Assembly: GCF_014133895.1 (NCBI RefSeq)
Contig: NC_050734.1
Span: 372,001 to 436,000 of the forward strand
Direction of reading: 5' to 3'
Length of the DNA stretch: 64,000 bases
Source of the DNA: Torulaspora globosa
Taxonomy: Eukaryota; Ascomycota; Saccharomycetes; Saccharomycetales; Saccharomycetaceae
A program made the translations under genes and the position numbers. The notes under the pieces were generated by a model, which worked only from the letters and a program-made list of their open reading frames with translations, was not told where the DNA came from and ran no database searches. Of this stretch, positions 19,516-28,281 are shown piece after piece (position 1 is the stretch's first letter; every line of letters starts with the position of its first letter).

Positions 19516-21066
19516 CTAAAGTAATATGTAGCCCAGTGCTAATATTCTGTTGGAGTTGTCGTCGACTGACCAATCCTTATGGTTGTTAAAGCTCATTTGT
19601 TCCACGAAGTGCAAATGCTTACTGATGAACTGTTTTATCATGGAGTTCCACTGCTTTAAAGTTTGCTTGAAAAGATAAAGAGCGTGAGCAAATGGGTTCT
19701 CCAGATCGTGATCGTATTCGCCGATGCTTAGCGAGGAATGTTCAAATACAACCAAATTGTCGCCACCTCCGTCAATTGATGGCATCGATTTGACATTCAT
19801 TGAGACCAATGCGGAGGATGCAAAATATGACATGCAGTAACCGACACCGACACCAACGGTAAGAGATATGCCCCACAAAACCCATTTACTAACTCTTTCA
19901 TCCCTATCTTTTCTTCGGCGAGGCTTGCTTTTGTCGTGAGAGGGCAATTTCTTCTTCTTCCGCTGATAAGATTTCTTAGCCTGCTTAGTGACTTCGCATT
20001 CCTCGTCTTCGTCGTCTGAGTTATCGGATATGGTTCGGGACAAATCTTGCAAGAAACGGAACATATTATTGAGGTCTGAATGGTTCGATATCACCACAGG
20101 AGGGTATAACAAGGATATCAATTTATTTTTTAAAAGTGACTCTAGAACATTTCGGACCTGTTGATGCTGACCCGTTTGACAAACAGGTATGATAGGTCTA
20201 GTGGGAGTGCACTGACATACTCGATTCAGCAGTGACACCATTTCTTTCAACTCCCGGAATACAATCAAGATCCCTGTGAACTGCCTGAACTCAGATGGAT
20301 CCTGCAATTGAGACAGTTCGAAAAAATGCTGGTATCTCTTTGGAATAGACTGATAGAATTTTGTCCCGGGCCTGCCCAGGATTAAAATGCGTAGTTTATG
20401 CGACTTTTGAGAGAGTGAGAGCTTGGGCATGACAAAAGAATTGGAAGAATTCGATAAACTCTTTGTCAACGTCTCGTCATCGCCCTCCCCTTCCCCATCG
20501 CCTCTGCCTGCCCGTTCCACCACTGGAAACACAACAGGCACCTCCATCTTGATAGATTGAAGATTGGGCAGAGACCGCGGTCCCGCTGGCGCCTGTTGCG
20601 GCAGATGCAACTGCCCATGGTGAGCAACGTTTGGAGAGCCAGCGGGATCGAACTCCTCCTCCGACGTATCACTAGACGATAGGATGCCAACTGCATTGGC
20701 CTGCGAAGAGCAGCGCTCCGGGACCACAGATATCAGCGCCTCGTTCCTATGAATTGCCTGCCATGAGTCCGAGATACTCTTCGATCCATCGCTTGAAACT
20801 CCGCCCTTTCCGCCTAAACTTGTCTCCAAAACCCTCTCATCTCCGGACGAACTATCCCTATTTCCTTGTAGCAGTTCTAGCACCGAAAGATGCGGGTTTA
20901 ACAAACTCTTCCTTTCAAACGCTGTCGTCTCAGTGTTATCGTTCCCCGCGGCTTCGCCGCCTAGGGTTCCGCCTGCCAAGCTTGTTGACGAGCGATTCAC
21001 ATCAAACATAGAACCGTCCATTTCCCTAGAGCGCGAACCACCGCTAGCCATGTACTGACACGACAT
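19516..21066 (-). CDS. ATG32: Mitophagy receptor Atg32
   Basis: I chose the ATG at 21066 (516 residues; 529 in S. cerevisiae); the ATG at 21051 is a second option. Atg32 sits in the mitochondrial outer membrane and recruits Atg11 and Atg8 to begin mitophagy. Present are the PHLSVLELL segment (about 58-66), the Atg8-binding WQAI (102-105), and the SSSDTSEEE cluster (about 130-138) that in S. cerevisiae holds the Ser114/Ser119 sites phosphorylated by casein kinase 2. A folded pseudo-receiver domain follows (about 215-345). A very basic stretch (about 361-393) precedes a single TM helix (about 395-418), and the conserved end SNRILALGYILL faces the intermembrane space. Confidence 0.94.
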   Translation of the reverse strand: MSCQYMASGGSRSREMDGSMFDVNRSSTSLAGGTLGGEAAGNDNTETTAFERKSLLNPHLSVLELLQGNRDSSSGDERVLETSLGGKGGVSSDGSKSISDSWQAIHRNEALISVVPERCSSQANAVGILSSSDTSEEEFDPAGSPNVAHHGQLHLPQQAPAGPRSLPNLQSIKMEVPVVFPVVERAGRGDGEGEGDDETLTKSLSNSSNSFVMPKLSLSQKSHKLRILILGRPGTKFYQSIPKRYQHFFELSQLQDPSEFRQFTGILIVFRELKEMVSLLNRVCQCTPTRPIIPVCQTGQHQQVRNVLESLLKNKLISLLYPPVVISNHSDLNNMFRFLQDLSRTISDNSDDEDEECEVTKQAKKSYQRKKKKLPSHDKSKPRRRKDRDERVSKWVLWGISLTVGVGVGYCMSYFASSALVSMNVKSMPSIDGGGDNLVVFEHSSLSIGEYDHDLENPFAHALYLFKQTLKQWNSMIKQFISKHLHFVEQMSFNNHKDWSVDDNSNRILALGYILL

Positions 21067-21503
21067 GATAACTTTCTTGCCTAACAACCACTCGATTTCC
21101 GCCGATTTCTAGTAGCGACACACCCTCCTTCACTGTCAAGCGCGTCAAAACCAAGGTACAAAGTCAAATCCAAGCTACTCCCACCGCTGCCTTTCGCTTG
21201 ATAGTAGACCTGTCTCAGCGCTGAGATGACCAGTTGATGTAGTTAGATGAACTGGGTGACTCCTATGACTGACTTAGCTGCGACGCATTCCCCTTGTGGT
21301 TGTCCCCTCTTAAACGCGAGCCGGAAAATTCCCCCGATAAGGTCGGACAGTTTAGCGGAATCATCGGACAATCACGTGCTAAAAATCGAGAATAGCCGCC
21401 GAGGTTCGAGCATAATACGGTATAGAGATTGCTAAGGTAAATAAACCGATGGAAATAGTTACACCAGGTAAACTAGTAAGATCAGGTAAACGTAATTTGA
21501 TGT
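21067..21503. promoter_or_regulatory. Gap upstream of ATG32
   Basis: This 437-bp stretch lies between the ATG32 start and the PTR2 stop. It contains one ATCACGTG box near 21371-21378, but the surroundings are not centromeric. No gene is seen. Confidence 0.35.
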
Positions 21504-23231
21504 CTATGCGACGGAGGAGACTTCGATCGCGTCCTTCCTGGATTTCAACATAGCTGGATCGTCATCGTAGTCTAGGGCGTTCATGGCCTCTTCAGTGTAG
21601 TTGTAGTGCTTGAAGCAGATCCAGAAGAGCCACCCGGCAATGAAGCAGGAGACGCCAAGACCAGTGTATAACCAGACGTATTTGGGATCTTCGCTGACTG
21701 GAGACAGCGCACAACCGAGGGCAGAGCCGAAAGCGCTGGTCACAAGGAACAGGGACATGACGAAGGACTTCATGGTGACGGGAGCCTTGGAGTAGGCGTA
21801 CTCAAGACCGGTGATAGAGGCGAAAATCTCGGAAAACGCGATGAGGACGTATGCGGGAACCTGCCAGCCGACGTGGATGTGGTTTGGAGAGTTTTTGCCC
21901 ATTGGGTATTCGTACCATGGACCGGCGCTGTAGATGAAATGCTGTAGGACTGCTGCCCAGACCATGGCTGCAGAACCGAACATAAATCCCCAGAAGATTT
22001 TTGTGATTGGCCTGAAAGGCGTGAACCTTCTGATGAACGGGTAAAGGAAGAATTCGCAGATCGGGATAAACACGATCAAGGCGATAGAGTCGATGGCCTG
22101 GAAAAAATCGTTTGGCAGGCCGTGTAGTTCCATGGTGCCGCCCACACTAACGAAAGTGTTCAACATTTGACCGTAACAAACCCAGTAAATGGGGTAGAAT
22201 AGGAACACCTTGCAAGCACTTAAAGATCTGATGATCTCGTCAACAAATTTGTCGGTCCATGGGTACGCCTTGTCTGGGCTGACGGATGGTTTGGCCATTT
22301 GGAAGTTGAACTTATTTTTCATAGCGATACCAACGACTTTGAAGCACTTGGAGATAACTTTATCACCCACGGGAGGCTTGACGTACTGGTTCTTACCAAG
22401 GGCAAGAACGATCACAGCAGTCCAGAAGAAGCAGAATGGCAGCAGATAAGCAGCCCAGAAACCCACATGTGCCTCCAGCTCAGTGGTGGCAATGACAGAC
22501 AGCGAACCAATATTGACCATCAGGTAAAAAAGCATGAACACGTTTTGAAGCGTAATGTTTGGATCCTCAATCACCCTCGTACCATTCTTCTGGATCTTAA
22601 TGCGGGGTCTCCGCTTGGGAAATTGGTCTGCGATCAGCACAGAAAGATTAGCCTTGATCATACCGGTGGCGATACCGATCAGAATAATGGCAGCAACAAA
22701 CCCGCCGAGAGCAGCGTGAGGCGTGGTGATACTTGGGATCGAAGTAACGAAAAGAATCAGAATGCCGACAAGGTAGACAACTGTGCCCCAGCAGATGGTG
22801 CTGTACTTCCCAATGTAGGTATCGGCCAGGTAACCACCCCAGATCGGAGTCAAGTAACACCAAAACTGAAAGAAGTACGAAAGACCTGTAGCACCCTGGC
22901 TCTTCAAGTTCAACAGACCAGCTGGAACATCGTCAGGCCCGTTCTGCATATAGTTCTGGAAGGGCGCACTCAAACCATAATAAGCGAACCGCTCAGACAA
23001 CTCGACAACAGCAATCAACCAACACCTGAATGGAATTGTACCGCCTACATGCTTCAAAGTCCTCATTTCCTCCTCGGTAGGCTCATCGTCACACAGTTCG
23101 AGTTCCAAGTCATCGTTCGACAGCTCCTCTGGACAAACCTTATCTGTGAGAACTTTAATCTCAGCCTTTTGCTCGATTCCCTGTGGCAACGATTCCAATT
23201 CATCGGTACTTGACGACCGATTACTGTTCAT
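21504..23231 (-). CDS. PTR2: Di/tripeptide:proton symporter Ptr2
   Basis: The 575 residues compare with 601 in S. cerevisiae (YKR093W). It is a POT/PTR-family transporter of the major facilitator fold in the plasma membrane. The N-terminal cytosolic tail is acidic with Lys residues, as needed for ubiquitin-driven endocytosis. The proton-coupling ExxER motif appears as ELSERFAYYG at the start of TM1 (about 73-82), and the second PTR signature as FMLFYLMVNIGSLSV (about 232-246). About 12 hydrophobic segments follow. ATG 23231 is the first in frame. A minus-strand TATATAA lies about 130 bp upstream. Three Cup9-like sites lie 447-689 bp upstream. Confidence 0.95.
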   Translation of the reverse strand: MNSNRSSSTDELESLPQGIEQKAEIKVLTDKVCPEELSNDDLELELCDDEPTEEEMRTLKHVGGTIPFRCWLIAVVELSERFAYYGLSAPFQNYMQNGPDDVPAGLLNLKSQGATGLSYFFQFWCYLTPIWGGYLADTYIGKYSTICWGTVVYLVGILILFVTSIPSITTPHAALGGFVAAIILIGIATGMIKANLSVLIADQFPKRRPRIKIQKNGTRVIEDPNITLQNVFMLFYLMVNIGSLSVIATTELEAHVGFWAAYLLPFCFFWTAVIVLALGKNQYVKPPVGDKVISKCFKVVGIAMKNKFNFQMAKPSVSPDKAYPWTDKFVDEIIRSLSACKVFLFYPIYWVCYGQMLNTFVSVGGTMELHGLPNDFFQAIDSIALIVFIPICEFFLYPFIRRFTPFRPITKIFWGFMFGSAAMVWAAVLQHFIYSAGPWYEYPMGKNSPNHIHVGWQVPAYVLIAFSEIFASITGLEYAYSKAPVTMKSFVMSLFLVTSAFGSALGCALSPVSEDPKYVWLYTGLGVSCFIAGWLFWICFKHYNYTEEAMNALDYDDDPAMLKSRKDAIEVSSVA

Positions 23232-23677
23232 AGCGATATTCTAAGATGACGTTCGTATCTTTCTTTTTCTTTTTAATTTATTACTTGGCAAACAGATCAA
23301 AACCAAAAAAGCGACCAATAGTAAGATTGTGTCTTGAAAGCATTGAACTCGCCTCAGTTATATACGCTCTTCAATAGGCCGGAAAGTGTCAAATGCCAAG
23401 CACACCAATAACAAAACCAAAATCTTTATCTCCCAAACTCCACAGTTGGTGCCAGAATAAGACGTGGAGAAGCGGAGACAGATAGAGACTTGCAACATAC
23501 CGCTGTTTTCTCCTGCCGCTCTCACATAGCTATCTAGTCTCACTGTTGCACAACCACTATTTTCTGTCACATCGGTCTCTCTGTCAACTTAGACTGATTT
23601 GCCTTCCATGACGCCACATCTTGGCAAACGATGCCGAGAAGAATCGCGCAGAGCGCGCATGCCGTTTCTTTTTCGAT

Positions 23678-23686
23678 TGACACATT
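23678..23686 (+). promoter_or_regulatory. Cup9-like site (TGACACATT)
   Basis: It matches TGACACAWW, which I recall as the consensus of the homeodomain repressor Cup9. Cup9 controls PTR2 in S. cerevisiae and is itself degraded by Ubr1 when dipeptides bind. The site lies 447 bp upstream of the PTR2 ATG. Confidence 0.5.
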
Positions 23687-23758
23687 TCTCGAGCGATTCC
23701 GAATGAACGCCAAGAATTGCCAATGGCGGCCGTCCTATTGTGCTGCATGCGGCACTGA

Positions 23759-23767
23759 TTTGTGTCA
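23759..23767 (-). promoter_or_regulatory. Cup9-like site (TGACACAAA on minus)
   Basis: This is the second TGACACAWW match, in the opposite orientation, 528 bp upstream of the PTR2 ATG. Confidence 0.45.
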
Positions 23768-23911
23768 AGGAGATAAGCCCATTGCCGGTTGCTGGGGGCG
23801 GCGGGGGGCACTCCTTGTAGCCGAGCAAAATATGGCAAAGAGGGAGAACGGGAAGATGAGAGATTAGAGATAAGCGGTATTAACTGCCGATGTTGGTGGA
23901 GAGAAGTTGTT

Positions 23912-23920
23912 TGACACATA
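23912..23920 (+). promoter_or_regulatory. Cup9-like site (TGACACATA)
   Basis: This is the third TGACACAWW match, 681 bp upstream of the PTR2 ATG. Three matches within 243 bp is more than expected for a seven-base core with two A/T positions. Confidence 0.5.
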
Positions 23921-24374
23921 ACCGGGTTATCTATCCGGCTCGGCAACGAGAGTTTCCTGTTCTGAATTTACTCGAACATTTGTTTTGGGCTTAGGAAATC
24001 GCTCTGATAAGGCGGTGACGGCAATGTGCCAAGGCCGTGATAACACGGTGACGCGCGGCATTAATAGAGGACAAAACAGTGGGCTCCTTGTGTGGCAATG
24101 GGGTTTTTTGGCTAGCGAAGGCCACATTGGGGGTCTGGGCATGTCAATTAGTATCTTGAGCAAGATGTAGGGTAACCGGCTGCGACGCGGCGGCCCCACA
24201 ATAGCTCTGGCAGTACTCACTGGGTCTCTGCAGGCTTTCTGCTGGCGAGGTCTGTTCAGACACAGCACAGAATGGCTCTATCAGTATTTTTTGTCCTTTC
24301 ACCGCATTGGCAGCAAAGAGATTGCTTCGCCGGCTGCTACGTAATTCACTAAGACAACGGGACTTCGACTTATC

Positions 24375-25277
24375 TCAACCCAGTAAAATGTTATCTATCA
24401 ATCTAACTTTAACATTCTTGTCTCTCCTATCCTTGACGTAGATAGCGCAGCTGATTACTACCTGCTGTTCAGCGGGACTTATGCTGGAGACCTCTTTCAG
24501 TGTCTGAAAATCTGCAATCGAAAGATAGTCAATTTCAAAATCCCCACTAGAGACATATGGCTGCCAAACCTGCCTGATTTCGGCGTCAACAGCGTCCCTG
24601 CCGATAATGCCATTGGATTCCAACACCTTGCGGGAGCCTCGTTTCAAGCCCTTGTAGATGTTTGACGCGATTTGTAGCGTTTCCTCGCTCATATATTTGT
24701 TTCTACTACTCAAGGCTAAGCCATTACTGTCCCTTTTGATGGGCATCATTTGCAGGCGGACATTAAAGAAGAGCTGTCTGACCATCGTGTCCAATACGAT
24801 GAATTGTTGGATATCCTTCTGCCCAAAGTATGCCACGTCCGGTGCGACAATGTTCAGCAATTTGGCCACTACAGTTGCCACACCGCGGAAAAAATTGGGT
24901 CTGGTGGCACCTTCGAGCACCTCACTGACTCCCAAGACGCTCACGAAGGGCCCTCTCTGCTCGTCGACATTCAGAGGGATGCCTTGCGGGTAGATCTCGC
25001 TGGCCTTCGGAGCAAACAACATATCCACTCCGAGCTCCTCCAAAAGCTTAATGTCTTCGGATAGGGTGCGCGGGTACTGGTCCAAATCTTCGTTAGGGCC
25101 AAATTGAGAAGGATTCACAAAAATGCTTACCACCGTAAGGTCGTTGTCTTTCATGCTTTGTTCAAACAGTGAAGTATGGCCCGCGTGGAGACATCCCATC
25201 GTGGGTACAAACCCAATTGAGCCCTTAGCATCTCGATGCCAATTGCGAACCTCTTGAACCGTGTGAGCAACCTTCAT
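24375..25277 (-). CDS. PAN6: Pantothenate synthase (pantoate-beta-alanine ligase) Pan6
   Basis: The ATG at 25277 gives 300 residues (309 in S. cerevisiae) and a start MKVAHTVQEV like MKIFHTVEEV of Pan6. The frame is open further upstream, with ATGs at 25298 and 25355, but that sequence has no match. The enzyme joins pantoate to beta-alanine using ATP, the last step to vitamin B5. It has the nucleotidyltransferase FVPTMGCLHAGH (HIGH-like, 31-34), VSIFVNPSQFGPNEDL, the pantoate-site GVATVV and FGQKDIQQ, and a late ALSSRNKYM that replaces KMSKS. It is divergent from NDC80, 186 bp between the ATGs. Confidence 0.95.
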   Translation of the reverse strand: MKVAHTVQEVRNWHRDAKGSIGFVPTMGCLHAGHTSLFEQSMKDNDLTVVSIFVNPSQFGPNEDLDQYPRTLSEDIKLLEELGVDMLFAPKASEIYPQGIPLNVDEQRGPFVSVLGVSEVLEGATRPNFFRGVATVVAKLLNIVAPDVAYFGQKDIQQFIVLDTMVRQLFFNVRLQMMPIKRDSNGLALSSRNKYMSEETLQIASNIYKGLKRGSRKVLESNGIIGRDAVDAEIRQVWQPYVSSGDFEIDYLSIADFQTLKEVSSISPAEQQVVISCAIYVKDRRDKNVKVRLIDNILLG

Positions 25278-25463
25278 TCCACAATCTTTGATATACATCT
25301 TAACTAATGCTATGAATCTCTCGATGAGTTTATTGTAGGCCAAAACGAGTGTCATACTACACGAAGAGCTTGATCTTACACAAAGCGTAAACAAAGGTTG
25401 ATAAACACGATACAACAGTTGAAGAACCGCCAATCTCAGCAGCTCTAAGTTGGATTTGCCGCA

Positions 25464-27482
25464 ATGGAGCAGTCAAATAATGAATTTAGACCTAATGTAC
25501 TAGATGCTTTAAATCCTCAGAAGTTTACTTCTCAAATACCGGTACCTTCGCAAGACAGAAGGCGAAACACTACCAATATGGGTCTAACGGACATAATAAA
25601 TAAAAGCATCGAGAGGAATTCTATCGCGAGTTCAAAAAAACGACACAGATCTACAGTGGCTGGGGAGGAGCCTTCGATGAATTCCAGATTGTCACAGCGA
25701 TATTCATCGCTCCCCCACACGAACAACATTAATACCAGTTTTTTGACCAATGCTGGCAGCAATATGACGAGGAATGGGCCATCCAATCGAGATCCACGAC
25801 CCTTAAGAGACAAGAACTTCCAAAATGCCATACAACAAGAGATTTTTGACTACCTGAGTCAGAATAAGTTTGATATCGAAATGAGCCATCCGATTTCGCT
25901 GAAGTTTTTGAAACTACCCACGCAGAAGGGATTCACTTTGATCTTCAAATGGCTTTATTTAAGGCTTGACCCAGGATATGGCTTCACAAAGTCGATCGAA
26001 CACGAAGTGTACCAAATTTTGAAAAATCTACAGTATCCATATCTAGAGAGCATCAATAAATCTCAGATCTCGGCCGTGGGTGGCTCTAGCTGGCCGAGGT
26101 TTTTGGGGATGCTTCATTGGCTTGTGCAATTGAATTTGAAGCTTGATGCTTCATTAAATGAGCTAGACCATAATATAATGAATGAAAATACCCAGGAGAT
26201 GACGATATTAAACCATCCACTCACGACCTTGGATGAGCAGGATCAAAAGCAGGAAAAATACGAACTAATGGTGGAGAAACTCTTCATCGATTACGTTATG
26301 GAATCGTACAAAAGTTTTCTAAGACTTGAAGATAATTATGAGCCTTACATGAAAGAACTGGAAGCTGGCTTCATGAAGTTCATTCACATCATAGGCACGG
26401 ATATTGATAGAATGGGGACTAGGAACGATGAAATTTTATTAAAATGTCAGGAAATGGCTAAGAGGAGCAAAGATCTCGCCATGGCTACTCAGAAATGCAA
26501 GGCATTAAAGAATGATTTGGCCAAATTTCAAAATTATGTCAATTCCGTGCAACACAAGAGTCATGAATGGCCCAAGAAATTGGAGAGAATGAAATTGGAA
26601 TCCGAGCATAAGAGACAAGAAATATCGAATCTGGAGGATGAGGTGAAAACTCTACAGAAGTCCTTAAAGACGAGAGGAGTCTCCATCGAAGTAATTGACG
26701 AGAAGAGTAACAGAAGAGAACAAATAGTTCAAGATCTGGAGGTCATCAATAAGCATCTAGATAAATTAGCCGCGGCGCTAAAATCGGATAAGCTAGGAAG
26801 AGATAATGTCGTGAAAAATATGATGGATGCAATACGACAGTACAATTCTGCTATCGATAACCTTTTTGACCTCCGGGCGAAACTCGGCGACAATTTAGAT
26901 TTGTCATATTTCAAAGTCAGCATATCTGAAGATGGGCTGCTCGATAAAACTGATGCGATTGCCTATGAAGATCTCATGCCATCCAAACAAAGCATAAAGA
27001 ATAATATCAGGCAAGCACTCTTGAATCTTTATGAGAACATTCAAGTCAATATCGAGAAATGTCAGAAAGAGAATGCCTCTATCGAGGCAGAGCTCGCAAC
27101 TCTGCAAAGTGAGATACACGAGAAGACAAATCTCATCGAACAGCGCGAATTATTACTCTCCGATGCAAAGTCAATCTATGAGTTGAAAATGCAAGAAAGT
27201 GAAAGTGACTTGCTTTCGCAGAAGATCGAAATTGAAAGGCTGGAGAAAAAAATCAGCGATTTCAATAGACTGGCGCAGGAAAAAATATCCGACGCTGAGC
27301 AGCTTGTTCAAGCGACAAAGCTGAAGCATGAAGAACTGCTTCTGGATCTGAACCGAAGAAAAGCCCTCTTGCATGCCCAAATTATCGAAATTATAGAATA
27401 TGCCAGTAACTTTAAGATAAACATTCAAACAGCTTTAGAAAAAACTGAGAACAGGATAACACAAGAGCTAGAGTTACTATGA
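25464..27482 (+). CDS. NDC80: Outer kinetochore protein Ndc80 (Hec1)
   Basis: The 672 residues compare with 691 in S. cerevisiae (YIL144W). Ndc80 binds microtubules directly and pairs with Nuf2 in the Ndc80 complex. The first 115 residues are a disordered basic tail with Ser/Thr sites of the type phosphorylated by Ipl1/Mps1. A calponin-homology domain follows (about 118-250; SHPISLKFLKLPTQKGF, VGGSSWPRFLGMLHWLVQL). Then comes long coiled coil (about 310-660), probably with a short break near 480-510 (the region around DGLLDKTDAIAYEDL) where the family has its loop, which recruits Dam1/DASH. DAD2, another DASH part, is also in this window. Confidence 0.95.
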   Translation: MEQSNNEFRPNVLDALNPQKFTSQIPVPSQDRRRNTTNMGLTDIINKSIERNSIASSKKRHRSTVAGEEPSMNSRLSQRYSSLPHTNNINTSFLTNAGSNMTRNGPSNRDPRPLRDKNFQNAIQQEIFDYLSQNKFDIEMSHPISLKFLKLPTQKGFTLIFKWLYLRLDPGYGFTKSIEHEVYQILKNLQYPYLESINKSQISAVGGSSWPRFLGMLHWLVQLNLKLDASLNELDHNIMNENTQEMTILNHPLTTLDEQDQKQEKYELMVEKLFIDYVMESYKSFLRLEDNYEPYMKELEAGFMKFIHIIGTDIDRMGTRNDEILLKCQEMAKRSKDLAMATQKCKALKNDLAKFQNYVNSVQHKSHEWPKKLERMKLESEHKRQEISNLEDEVKTLQKSLKTRGVSIEVIDEKSNRREQIVQDLEVINKHLDKLAAALKSDKLGRDNVVKNMMDAIRQYNSAIDNLFDLRAKLGDNLDLSYFKVSISEDGLLDKTDAIAYEDLMPSKQSIKNNIRQALLNLYENIQVNIEKCQKENASIEAELATLQSEIHEKTNLIEQRELLLSDAKSIYELKMQESESDLLSQKIEIERLEKKISDFNRLAQEKISDAEQLVQATKLKHEELLLDLNRRKALLHAQIIEIIEYASNFKINIQTALEKTENRITQELELL

Positions 27483-28281
27483 ATGATCTAAATCTAATTC
27501 AAGCAATGCCTCATTAGTTTATTGTTACACCTGACGACTTATCCTTAGAACAATTACTCCGACTGCTTGTGAGCGCGCGACCTGCAGTTCGTCGATTACT
27601 CAGTGCCTCGGTAGGCGACTGGGCAACGCGATCCAGCACGAGCTTCCAATGCATTATGTTGAGTTGTCTTTTGGTGGTAGATGGCTACCAAGTACGAGGA
27701 TTGAAGGTCAGAGGAATCAAGCAGAATGAATAGAATTTCAGGCAGCTTCCGCCGAACCATAAAGAGCGAGCGGCTTATTTCTTACGTAAGCAAATTGTCA
27801 TTATCTCCCGGTACTCTACTGCCTTCGAAATTTTGGCCTTTGTTTGGCTTTTTAGCATCGTCTATGTTCCAATAGACTACTAGAAGTTAGATTCAATATT
27901 TCGTCCAAAAGCTAATCCAACCGATATCAATTGGGAATCCTCTCCACATTAAATCTTTATTCATTTGCGAATGCTTCCCATTGGCGAATTTTAATACAGT
28001 TACAAAAAAGTCAAAGACAAGGTTCAAACGTCACAATAATGCATACCAACAGTTATTTATATAATGCATGCAAACAATCATTTATCCCGCCTATTAGCAT
28101 GACTTCTATTAACTTGCAATAACAGTGAGCAATCTGCGAGCCCAGATGCGACATCCTGCATGTCTATATAGGCGAGTACAACCGCCACCTAAAACAGATT
28201 TTAGGTCTCAGTGAAGAAATATTAAAACTGAGGTCAAAGAACTTGCTTGCGATTAACATTCTCACTTTTCTGAATCAGTAC
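27483..28281. other. Convergent 3' gap NDC80/SSL2
   Basis: This 799-bp gap lies between two convergent stops, unusually long for a region that needs only two terminators. I looked for tRNA (B-box GGTTCRANYCC on both strands), LTR ends and a spliced small gene and saw none. The second half is AT-rich. A small ncRNA cannot be excluded. Confidence 0.35.

Larger units (their letters stand above)
23232..24374. promoter_or_regulatory. PTR2 upstream region
   Basis: This 1143-bp gap lies between the PTR2 ATG and the PAN6 stop, both on the minus strand. It is long for this genome and carries a TATATAA box (23364-23358, minus), three TGACACAWW sites and two GATAAG strings (about 23772 and 23870) of the kind bound by GATA-type nitrogen regulators. 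ORFs of 113-120 codons on the minus strand here start without an ATG or look random in composition, and I do not call them. Confidence 0.5.

Noticed and set aside
23584..24268. Two minus-strand ORFs of 113 and 120 codons upstream of PTR2
   Set aside because: Composition is random-looking, the starts are not ATG, and they overlap the likely PTR2 control sites.
27483..28281. tRNA or LTR in the long NDC80/SSL2 gap
   Set aside because: No B-box-like GGTTCRANYCC with a paired A-box, and no TG...CA ended repeat, was found by eye on either strand.
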